From NCBI RefSeq assembly GCF_003473485.1, contig NC_053042.1:34314762-34378761 (forward strand): a DNA stretch of 64,000 bases, given 5' to 3'. A model generated the notes under the pieces. The model was not told where the DNA came from and ran no database searches. It saw only the letters and a program-made list of their open reading frames with translations. Every line of letters starts with the position of its first letter. Positions within the stretch are counted from its first letter, which is position 1. Below are positions 44,508-55,100 of this stretch, in pieces. Origin of the DNA: Medicago truncatula (taxonomy: Eukaryota; Streptophyta; Magnoliopsida; Fabales; Fabaceae). Both the position numbers and the translations under genes were made by a program.

Positions 44508-44573
44508 CGGGATTTAAACCTCAAATCTTGTATATATTATGTATTATCTCTATCAACTGAGTTAAACTTACGG
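44508..44573 (-). repeat. tRNA-like SINE-type repeat, inverted copy
   Basis: The minus strand gives TTTAACTCAGTTGATAGAGA, then GAGGTTTAAATCCCG about 30 bases on, the same A-box/B-box layout as the repeat at 75-147. It is too degenerate to fold as a tRNA. Confidence 0.45.
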
Positions 44574-45281
44574 TGATAAGATATTTAAATATATTAAACA
44601 GATAGATAGAGCTTCAATTGCAACGAATTTTTGGACATAAATTGGATGTCGCTAAACAATAGTATGAAAAACTTCGTATTTATAAAATCGTAAAAATCAA
44701 TCCCACGAATGTTTTATTACGGGTTCTAACATTCATGTAGTTCTTTTATTTTTCTCTCATTTTTTACTTGGTTGAGTTGTAGATTAAAGCAAACATTTAA
44801 GAATTTTTGTTTGATTTTCATCGTTGGAATATTTAACCTCTTATTTGCTTAGGTCCTAATATGCTCCTTAATGTTTAATTTTGGTTTATATTGGATAGCA
44901 GAATGTTTTTTCTAGGACATGATGTTTATAGCATTTTATTTATAATAAGAGAGTTAATACAATTGTGAACATTAAAATAAATGATGGGATTAGTTGATAA
45001 AGTGGTATCGCCTCCATGAGCATAAGATTGAAGTATAAAACAAAAGAACCTTTCAAGTTGATAATTTCAGCTTTCTTGTTTTATACCTTCACGTCATCTT
45101 TAGTTTGCACAAAAGCTTCCCTCTATACTTGTCTATACTTTATCTTGTTCATACGTTCGTGTTCCTCCTGGACCGGTGCAAATTTGACTCTTCTGCAATA
45201 CCTTACATGATGATGAATATAGTTAAAATGGTTGTAAAAGTCATACATGTTTTGATATTCAATCACAACAATAAAAATAAA

Positions 45282-45540
45282 GGGTTAATCGGTCTTTACC
45301 CCCTGTAATATAGGTCATTTTTTGTTTTCTTCCTTGTAAAATATTTTTTTTGATTTACCCCCTAATAGGCCAAACAAAAACCAAATTTTTTTTTTTCAAG
45401 AATTTTTCGTTTTTGTTTGGCCTATTAGGAGGTAAATCAAAACAAAAATATTTTACAAGGGGGTAAATCAAAAAATATATTTTACAGGAGGAAAACTGAA
45501 AATGACATATATTACATGGGGATAAAGATCTATTAACCCT
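45282..45540. mobile_element. Foldback MITE, 259 bp
   Basis: GGGTTAATCGGTCTTTACCC at the left and its inverse, ending GATCTATTAACCC, bound a unit whose arms pair almost throughout (GATTTACCCCCTAATAGGCC against GGCCTATTAGGAGGTAAATC). The loop is T/A-rich and small. The flanks AAAAATAAA and TAAAAGAAA may be a decayed 9-bp duplication. It has no coding capacity. Confidence 0.7.
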
Positions 45541-45644
45541 AAAAGAAAATATTGTTCTTTCAACAAAGATTTTATATTTTGATTAAATTTTGAGTTCCAT
45601 GTCCACTAACACCCGAACAAAATGAGCAAAAGTTCTATCAGGTA

Positions 45645-46180
45645 TTAACTTATTTGTGGTAGAAATAGTGCATATTTGGTACCAATATTTTCTTTAAAAG
45701 CAAAAAGTATCTTCGCTCTCCGATGATCTTCTGGTAATCCATAGATTCTAATCCAAACTTGAGGTTTGGATTGTTGTTTCATGCTAGCGTCAAAGTCAAA
45801 TCTCCGAGTAAATAGTTTATAAAAACCAAGGCTAATGTTCCATGATCCAATCTCTCTAAGACTTTGAACATTTTTTAGGGAAGAAAATGAAAACTCATAA
45901 AAACCCTCACCAGGAGATATCACTCCACACTTGCTCAATGACTTCCAGATGGCAATAACTTGGCTCACAAGGCATCAATCTTCAAAAGTGCACCGCCTTT
46001 TGGTCAAATGATGTGAGCATGAAGACTATGCTTGTATGCATGTCATCTAGCTTGATATTCATCTTTCAGAATCATTATATAAACTATGTAACATTTGACG
46101 CAAGGTAGAAGCAATTGACTTAGGAGTGTCCCAGATATTATTCAAGGCTTGAGCAAATTTTTTAGTTTGACCATGTTTAT
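45645..46180 (-). pseudogene. DUF4283-type retroelement protein, relic
   Basis: The minus strand reads QALNNIWDTPKS near 46150. After several stops it continues SQVIAIWKSLSKCGVI, GEGFYEFSFSSLKNVQSLRE, GSWNISLGFYKLF and QVWIRIYGLPEDHR (to 45645). This is the DUF4283 fold found N-terminal to zinc knuckles in plant LINE/retroelement proteins (family pattern L-W-x-x-x-G-x-W-x-x-x-x-x-G-K-G-F-Y-E-F-x-F-S-S). No zinc knuckle or reverse transcriptase follows. It is broken by stops in its first third. Confidence 0.65.
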
Positions 46181-47960
46181 TGATGATATGATTTGTTCTT
46201 TTGGTTGTGATTCAAGACAAGCCGAATGAATTAACACATGATTCATAGCGTTGGTGACGATGGTGATTCAGGTTTATGGGCGCTTTGGGTGGAAGAAATA
46301 TCATTTTTTCGCCAAACACTTTTCACCTTTCTTTTTAATTCTCAACCTAGAAAATCAATATGCATGTGTGTGTGAAGTACTAAAAATTGTGTGCAACTTT
46401 TTTATTTATATTTGTAAAATAATTTTTATAAAGGAATTAATAAAAATGTGATTTTGTAGTAAAAAAAGGTAAAAAGTGATTTTGTTATCGACAAAATTAT
46501 ATATATTTTTTATATTAGAATGTTTTTGATCTAGAAAACACGACAATTTACCTAACTTTAACCTAGGTTAGCCCCTTATAAGAGTGGTTATGCTCACCAT
46601 TTTGGCAAAAATTGTGAGTGTTAGATAATAAAGTAATGAGCTATGCTATTGGGCCTGTCGGTTTAGAGTTCATTAGGTTTTATATATATTCTCGTAACCT
46701 TTTGTAATATCAAGCTATCGTAATTCTATTAAACCCTAGCCGTTTTTCCTATTCTCTCTTTCTCTATTTCTTGCATTTGTATAGAGCAAACAATTTATTT
46801 TTTTCTCTATCTATTCATCACCCATTCATATAAAAGATATATTCAACAAATTTATCAAGCTATTGAATTGAGTATGATGATATTATAGAGATCGAGAGAT
46901 ATACAAGCTGTGAATTTACTCAACTCAGGTTGTTTTCTCCTATATATGCACAAATTCCATGTTATTAATATTTTTTTCGTCCCTCTTGTTTTTTTGGGGT
47001 TTATTTTCACCCACTGATTCTGTGTTTTTTTTTTATCCATCAGATCTATGAGCGTCAAACCAAAACTCGATTCATGAAGTATCATCACAATCGTGAATCC
47101 ATGAAAATCGACAATGATGTCTTATATTTCTACTTCTTCTGTGATGTGCTATGCTTTTATCATTTTTTATGATAATTCTAACGAGTGTGATTTCTTTGAT
47201 TAATATGGGTAAAATGTGGACATAAATGATGAGACGATTTTGCCTTGTTCCAAAAGGTAATAATCATGAACTTTTTATATTTTAACCTTCATGTTTACCA
47301 CTATAGTTGAATCTGAATTGATTGATTTTATTCTGATAAGTAGTGTGTATCTCTTATTTGAATTTGCAAGTTATTCCATCTATTGACATGGTTTAGTAAG
47401 TGTCTATTAATCTTTTAAACATTTTACATTTGTATAATTTTATATAATATAATCTTTCATCTATGTCTTTAATTTTTTTAAGATAATATATGTTTTTAAT
47501 TGTTACATTGAGAAACAATTTATAAGAATATATCGTTCCCCTCATACATCCATCAAGTTATTATGACACTTTGATTTTTAGTGCAATCATTATGTTGTGA
47601 TTAGGAATGGTAAAATATATGGATTTGATGAATTTGAGTTTGAATGTCAATGGATGAATTAAAGCAATCCATTAACAATCCACTCTTATGAAATAAATAG
47701 ATTCAAATCAATTTACTAACCGGTTGTTTGTCAATTGGATGAATTAACAAGGGGTGATTGTTGGAATGGTGGATCAAATTACCACTCTCTAATTGTGATG
47801 GTTGTCCTTCAGCTTTTCATCAAAATTGTTTGAGTAAAAAAGTATGTGTCTTGATTTATGGTTAGGTTAGTGTTTAGTTGATTTTCATTAATTTGTTGTA
47901 TTTATTAGTTTCTCGTTATGATTTTTATGAGTATATCATTTGTCAACAATTTCTAGTGAA

Positions 47961-48545
47961 TATCATGAATATATATCTTGCAACTAAAGTGTTTAGGTTG
48001 GTTGGAAATGCAGCTCATGACAACCGGAAAACTAGGATTATCCCAAGGCATATGCTGTTGGTGATAAGGATCAATGAAGAGCTTGAAAAATTGCATGCTG
48101 GAGTTACCATTGCTCATGGTGGTGTTCTTCTTGACATCAACCATGTGCTTTTGTTTATGAAGACCAAAAAATGCTGCAATTGCTATCAAGACATCATCTA
48201 AGGCTACCAAATATTCCAAGGAGGCTTAGGTGGATGTCTTTAGATTATCGGTTTGGTATGCAAGCATATCATATGTAGCATAAATAATGCATCTATACAG
48301 TATACCAGGCTCTGCAATTCAAATGGTTTAATTCAATAAAAAAAAATTACGAAACACTAACTATTGTAAGACTCCATCTGAGGCCATCAAATCTCCAGGT
48401 AGACTTAGATAAATGTCTTTATATCCTCGGTTTGGTGTGAAAGCATGACTTATGTAACATAAATAATACATGTATACAATATACCAAGATCTGCAATTTA
48501 GATGGTTTAATTTAATAAAAAAATTATAAAACACTAATTATAATA
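47961..48545 (+). pseudogene. Histone H2A.W-type relic with duplicated tail
   Basis: The plus strand reads [59 protein letters not shown]. This matches the C-terminal half of the plant H2A fold (family E-V-L-E-L-A-G-N-A-A-R-D-N-K-K, I-x-P-R-H, N-D-E-E-L, T-I-A-x-G-G-V-L-P-N-I). A shifted frame then gives [13 protein letters not shown] and a stop, like the lysine-rich SPKKA tails of H2A.W. Then the tail and about 140 bp of 3' flank occur again (48188-48367 and 48368-48545); the second tail reads KTPSEAIKSPGRL. The first roughly 65 residues are absent, and many conserved positions have changed. It is not a functional histone gene. Confidence 0.72.
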
Positions 48546-49364
48546 AATTTATTTTGACAATTGAAGTACATATGCTTTATCATCAATTATAGATAACATA
48601 TAATTGTTTCTAGTTTTGGTTGTTCACTTCCTAAAAGATATATAGTTGTCACTCAAATAATATATTACTCAAATTGCAGCATATTCCCAAGTACTCCCTC
48701 TGTCTTAAAATCATTGTCTCTTTAACAATTTTTTCGTGTCATAAAATAATTGTCAATTTATAATACTAATGCAACATTTTTTTTCTACTATTACACCCTA
48801 ATTTATTGAATTGATTACCTACTTTGAGAGATCTGCAATCGCGTCCTAATCCTTATCTTCGTGTTTGAGAGAGCTTCAATAACATTTCTCCAATTTTCTG
48901 TGTAATTTTGTTTGGATGAGTTTAAGAGAACTTCAATGGCTTTTAGTTCCCAAGTTTTTTGGTCAAATGTGTCTGCAACTTCTCCTGGTTCAAACGACGT
49001 TGTTTCCTATCTTCTATGCCACGTTGATTAAGGTTAACATCGTAATTATCACATTCACAACTTTTGTTAACTTATTTGATGATTTTTGGCTAAAGGGCTA
49101 CTACAACACCTTTTTAAAAAGGTAAAGGATCAAAACATGTTAAAAATCATATAAAGGACCAATTTTTTTTGTGTGAAAGATAAAGGACGGAAAATCTATT
49201 TAAGCCAAACTTTTTAAAAACAAAAATAAGCTAAATCTCTTCCAAGGTCCATTGGGGTTGGTTTGGATCAAGAGTTTTGCGGCGCCGCGACCCTAAATTG
49301 TAGTTAACAAAACTACTCTTAATTTTATATGAAAACCCAAAATTATCCTTGTTTAAATGTTAAA

Positions 49365-50023
49365 GGAGCCCCTAATATGGACCTATTTTGTATAGTCCAT
49401 CCATGGTCCTTATTAGTTAACTGACAACAGTAGGTAATTTATACCCCTTCCATTTACACAATGCAGCTTTTTCATTTTTTTATCCTCTATTTATTCACTC
49501 CATTTCTTCACACGACCAATTTACACGGTACAAATTAAGAAAAAAGTTGTTGCTTGGTGTTGTGTTGGAAGCCGCCACAGTTAATTCCACGATTCACCCC
49601 GTTCAAAAATAAATTCCACAACTCACAACAACTTCTTTACCAAAGTTTTTTGAATAAAAAAATGAAGGAATCGTATCATCTAACTCGTAACAAATCCCTA
49701 ACTTCAAAAACATAATCAAGATTTTCTCCCACCACTGCTCAACCAAGGCACACTCCATACGTGGATTTAGAACCTAGAATGCCTATATTGAAATCACAAT
49801 CAAGGTCTTCTTCCACCACTACTAATCATACATGAAAGAAGATTTACCATGTGAAATGAAGAAATAGAGCGCAAAAAATTTAAAAGTGATTTGTACTCTA
49901 TAAAAATGAACATAAACTACCTACTATTGAATTCAATTAATAAGGACTACATGTCCATGTAAAAAAAATAAAATTAAGGACTATGGGTGAACCCTTAAAA
50001 AAGAGGTCCATATTATGAGCTAC
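49365..50023. mobile_element. Long-TIR non-autonomous element, 659 bp
   Basis: The left arm (CTAATATGGACC, ATAGTCC, TGGTCCTTATTAGTTAA, CAGTAGGTA) is mirrored by the right arm (CTACCTACTATTGAATTC, TTAATAAGGACTACATG, GGTCCATATTATGAGCTAC), about 100 bp per arm with gaps. The flanks AAATGTTAAA and AAAGATTAAA agree at 8 of 10 bases, a plausible decayed Mutator-size duplication. The interior has no recognised gene. Confidence 0.55.
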
Positions 50024-50252
50024 AAAGATTAAAGGTTATGTTATTTCTATTTGTTATTACTTCTCTTTGTCTATTTGTTCTATCTTCTTGCATCATTAAC
50101 GTCAAAAAAGAAAATTCTTGTATCATTTTCAAATTTTATTTTGTTTTATTTTGAATATATTTTTTATTTACTTATTTCCAGTCGTGGGTTATACATTTTT
50201 ACGTCGAGATTTAACCTTACTATCATATCTCCTAAAAAAGTTTTACTTTCAG

Positions 50253-50435
50253 AGAAATGATATTTGTACAACCAATTTATGACAATTTTTTGACAACTTT
50301 ATCTCTCATACTCACATTATCCTTTTATTTTCTCTCTTCCTTTTTCTCTCTCCATTGATCTTAACCAATGAAAAGAGAGAAAAAAGTTGTCACCAAAAGT
50401 TGTATCAATTGGTTGTTCAAATATTGACTCTTACT
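50253..50435. mobile_element. MITE, copy 2 of a local family
   Basis: It starts AATGATATTTGTACAACCAA and ends with the inverse TTGGTTGTTCAAATATTGAC. The core TCTCTCATACTCACATTATC and the following CT-rich block match the copy at 25877-26050. It abuts the next element at 50450. Confidence 0.6.
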
Positions 50436-50449
50436 TTTATATATAAGCA

Positions 50450-51577
50450 TTGAGTTTTTTTTAGCTTTATCTTTAATACAAGGTTCATATTGGTCCCTTA
50501 TTAAAAAAAAGATGCTAATTAGTCCTTTAACTTGTTTAACAAATATCAATTTAGTCATTTTGTCCATCAAACACAAATGACGGTTAGAACACTATACGTG
50601 CCATATGAGTCAACTTCTCCTTCCCACTTTACCAATTCCATTATAAAACAAATTAGGCTTCTAACATGTTATTCAAAAGTGTATCACACTTTGGATCCGC
50701 TTTGAAACTAGATTAACACCAGAATGTTGGACGAATATTATTCATATGTTCCCATGTTTCAACACTAATTGCCTTCATCTCCATCACCGCTCTTTCACAT
50801 GCTTGTAAATAAGTAGTCTTTGCTGCTTTCCAAACCAACTCCTTCAAGTTCATCATAGTCTTCAAAATCTATATCCATCACACTATCTTCTTTATAACTT
50901 TCGTCTTCACTATCTTCATCACTTTCACCTGCAACATTGATAGAAGTATCAACATGCACAACTTGTTCACCTCCCACAAATTTTTTACCTTCAGGCAAAA
51001 CTTGTAAAGATTGTGACAATGGATTTAGTATTAAAGATATCCACCTTCAAACAAACTTTTCCAATTTCAGCCATTTCTTTAGCACCTATGTCATCACTCA
51101 ATAATGTCATACCAAAGTTTGGATGCCTATACCACATTATGCCCAATTTCCTTATAACTAAGTTGTTTCGAAATACCCAACATCTCAATGTAGCACAATT
51201 TCTCATGATCACAACTATAATATTATCTCAACAACTCATTGTCTACGAAATCCTCTCCATGATACGAGATGAAATCGTTCATTCATTGTAAAGCCTAAAT
51301 TGTAAAAAAAACAAAAAAAAAAAAAAAACCCAAAAATCAGAACACCGTTAACCCAAAAATAGATTGGACGTAAAAGACTAACGTGTACCAATTAAACAAA
51401 TTAAAAGACTAATCTTCAACTTTTTTTAACAAGGGACCAATATGAATCTCGTAATAAAGATAAGAGACTAAAAGTGAAGATGAAAAAAAATTTATGAACT
51501 AAAAGCTGAAGAAATTTTTTAGAGGGACTAAAACGAAAAGTTAACATATTTATAGGAACCAAAAACATATTTAACCC
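50450..51577 (-). mobile_element. Mutator-like element with transposase fragment
   Basis: Arms of about 100 bp are inverted: TTCATATTGGTCCCTTATTA at the left against TAACAAGGGACCAATATGAA at the right. The right terminus ends ACCAAAAACATATTTAACCC, the same end as the beta-amylase-carrying element at 38674, whereas the left terminus lacks it and so is truncated or diverged. Between the arms lie minus-strand pieces of a transposase-like N-terminus (separate entry). A poly-A tract at about 51302-51328 interrupts the interior. Confidence 0.55.
50795..51200 (-). pseudogene. MuDR-type transposase N-terminal (PB1-like) fragment
   Basis: The minus strand reads RKLGIMWYRHPNFGMTLLSD, then DIGAKEMAEIGKVCLKVDIF (about 51160-51040), followed in another frame by an acidic stretch EDSEDESYKEDSVMDIDFED (to about 50840). 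A lone G-x-x-x-x-W-Y-x-x-P domain followed by D-x-x-x-x-M and a long acidic linker is the usual layout before the MULE transposase domain in plant MuDR-like proteins. The catalytic domain is absent. Identification rests on this pattern and is moderate. Confidence 0.45.
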
Positions 51578-52136
51578 TTTAATATTTACCACAACTTTAT
51601 TAAAAATTATTTATGAACCATGATATGATTAGTTACACTTATTTTCTTTTTGTTTTTGAATTCAAACCTAATTTTATATATAAGTATTTCATCAACGATA
51701 TTATAAATCAAATAAACTATCAATTTTGTTTCAAATAAAGACCAACTAATACATCTATGAAAGTGTGATAAATATGAACATACCAACTTAACATCAAACA
51801 TTAACATAAATACCTATTAACGAGTTTGATGAAAATATAACAATGATGCAAAACTTGATAACGATTTTTGCAAATGTACAAAATCGTGCAAGTAGCAAAA
51901 TTAAAAAAAGTAAGATAGAAAGATGTGTGTCGAATTCGAGGACCTCTTTAATATCAATAATAAAAATTAAAATAAAAAATAAATAAGACAATACAATGTT
52001 TGTTTGGACAAGATTAATTTTCTCTTACAGAGTGGTATAATTAACTAGCTACATCACACATTTACACAGTCAGTAGTAGAAGTCGTCGTCTTCGAAGTGT
52101 AACAAACCACACTCTCTCTCCGATCTCATCTCATCC

Positions 52137-55100
52137 ATGGCTACAACCGCCGTAGGAGCAGCAGCGTTTCTCCTGCTGCTACTTCTCCCTTTCTCCTTCT
52201 CCATCTCTCCACCGATCTCCGATTCTCACCGATCCGCTGCTTCCAATCTCTTCACCCAAGTCTCTCCCAGGTCAGTCATAACAAACAAAACCCTAATTTA
52301 AACCCTCGTTTTTCATCCCAATTTCATTTCCTGATTCCCGATCCATTGCATTTCATTCTATCCGTCAATTCCAATTCATTTTTATGATAATGAAGCGTTT
52401 GATTCTGATCTATGCGAATTACATTGGAAATCTTGTTAGATTTAGATTTATATAATTGATTTGTTTTGTAGTGAATTGAAATACGTAATTGATGTGTTGT
52501 TGTTGCATGTTATTATCAGTTTGGAAGATTCGTATGAGGCTTTGAGAGTTTTTGAGATTCTATCAATTCAGAAGAAGCCAATTGTTACCAAAGACACTTG
52601 TCAGAAAGTGTTGGAAAATCTAGGCTCATCTTCTTCGCCTCTTAAGGATGCGTTCTATGCGTTGAAAGTTAATGGCATATTGAAATGCAAGGTTGATGCT
52701 GCGATTTTCAAGGTATTCATTTTTTGTTTTCGTTTCACTTGCATTGTTGTTACAAAAATGTGTAATTTTGACACAAAATGTTGACATTATCATCATACGT
52801 ACATTATACGTTATTATTGATTTTTTTTTTTAATTAATCAAATCAATACTAAAATTGGGTGTATGTTTATACGGTATTTGTATATGGTGTCAACTTTTTG
52901 TATCTAAATATCATTACTTTGATTGTAATTCTAATTGTTTTGCGTCGTTGCTTTGTTTGCTGAAAATTGATGTCAGTATTAATTATTTGTTTTTGTGAAG
53001 GATATTGCCTCAAGACTTAAAGCCACCGTCAATGATGCAAGTAATTTGCTTGACATATACTACTCAGTTGGAATTTTGGTTCTTATCAAGGTAATTATCT
53101 GGTCTCTACTTTACTCTTTGAGCTTAGAGGGCTATGTCACACCAGGTTTGATCAGACTCCTTCGGGAATACTGTCATAAAAATGAAGGTTATTACCTATT
53201 CACCCCGACCGTATGGTTGATATGGTATCTCTTATTAATTGAATCTACAAAACATTCTTAGGTCATTTTTAGATATCTGGCACGTTACTTTTTTTATGGT
53301 TCGTTTGGAGGAGCTTATTTGGACTTATCTTATGACATAGGCACTTGCGCAAGTGTTCGTGAGAGCTTATGTAAAATGACTTATGATATTTTTATAAGCT
53401 ACTCATTATTTACATAAGTTCCTCTACTCAGGTTATTTTGATGGAGTAGTCCTTATAATATGTTTTCCAGCTTATGCAGAGTGTACCCTAATTTTCATAA
53501 ACTCCTTAGGTCTTTCAGCTTATGTGGAGTGTATCCTAATTTTCTTTGATTGTAAAAACAACTTGTATATGAGCTCTTACTTGAAAAAAAACATGTTAAA
53601 TAAGCACTTAATTAAGTTGTATATTGGTATGGCTTTTGTCTTGTAATGCGGTATTGTGTTCTGTTATAGTCCTCACTCCTTGTTCCTTACCTTCTCTGTA
53701 TGCAGGATCAGGCTTCTAATGTTGATGTTCTTCTTACTGATGCTAATGGCGTTTTTCATTCAATCAAGGTCCGTACTTATTGCGTTTTCTATGAAATAAG
53801 ATTAAACTGGTGTTGCGGTTGCTTCTTCGTGATTACTGATTACTCTTCTGGCTACATTAGTGTGGATGATGATAAATTCCGTTTAAGAACTATACCTAAC
53901 TTTTATTAGTTCCCACATATTCTACCTCAACCAATCTGCCATTTCAATTTGAACTGCCTAGTGCACATTTGATTCAACGTCCTTCAATTTTGGCAGGCTC
54001 TAAGCCAAAGTGATGGAAAATGGCGCTACAGCTCCAATAATCCAGAGTCTAGTATCCATGCTGCTGGTAATATTTTGCATGAAGATATGTTGATATTCAG
54101 AGCTCGTTTGTTATATTATTTTATTTATGACAGACAGCTTTTTGTGTTTGAGAAATGATCTTTTTTGAGGATTTTTAATGTAAAAATGTGAAATCTGATT
54201 ATAAAGAAAAGCTACTTTGAGTAGTTTTTGAGAAATAGCGAGTGTGGTAGATGAGAATGTTATAATAGTGATTTTATAATTATAAACAAATATAAATTAA
54301 CATCTATGTCACATAAGAACCGGGATGTTAGTTTTCTCTAATACATGTAACACGTTTGTTGCTGAAACTAGCATTTTGAGGTCCTTCAAAACATTGCGAT
54401 CACTATCATTTATCTGTTCTTACATTATATCATATCTTGTATTTCACAGGATTAGCACTTGAAGCGCTTGCTGGAGTGGTTTCACTTGCCTCTTCTGAAA
54501 TTGATCAGAGTAAGGTAAAGTTCTAAATCTTTTAGTAACTGCTTCACTAATTTAAAGCTCCTAATTCCTAATCTTTTAATGGCTGCCTCACTATTTTAAT
54601 GCTCCTAATTCCTATAGTTGAACAATAATTTCATACTGTCCAGAAATCCATGCACGGAATTGCAATTTTACACAGTATGTTATGAGCTATATTTTGAATC
54701 TAAAGTTAAACTCACCAGCGCTGTTGCTGCATCTAGCTGAATATCTATTTTAGCCTTTGCTACGCATACTTGTCTAGCTTTTGATAAATTTTACCTACAT
54801 ACTTTTATATTGGAACTTATATCAATATCTTATATTTGCCCCATACTGGCAGGTCAGTATAGTAAACAATGGTATAGTGAAGCTTTTCGACAGCATTGAG
54901 AAATATGGTATGTGAAGCCTTTACCTTTTAATTCATTCTAAGTGATAGATATTCATGTTTGTTTATAAATTTAGAATTACCTAGCTTGGATTTAGTAGCC
55001 ATGGTGTCATATTTGTTGCATTTTGTTTCTTTTTTGTTTTTTTTTTGGGAGGAGGGGTGCTTAAAAGTTTATTAAGGTGTAATGACCTCCTTAAGATCTA

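Larger units (their letters stand above)
43674..52136. other. Gene-poor, repeat-rich interval between NECAP and RPN2 genes
   Basis: Beyond the listed elements, this 8.5-kb stretch holds an LTR-like segment bounded by TGTTAG and CAAACA (about 46619-46790) whose partner was not found. It also holds a single Stowaway-like end (ACTCCCTCTGTCTTAAAATC, about 48695) and AT-rich DNA. The 1-kb portions at 46200-46600 and 47100-47950 show nothing recognisable. Promoters of the NECAP and RPN2 genes should lie at the two ends. Confidence 0.45.

Noticed and set aside
46619..46790. TGTTAG...CAAACA segment resembling a solo LTR
   Set aside because: The TG/CA ends and T-rich 3' part suit a copia LTR, but no flanking duplication, primer-binding site or partner LTR was found.
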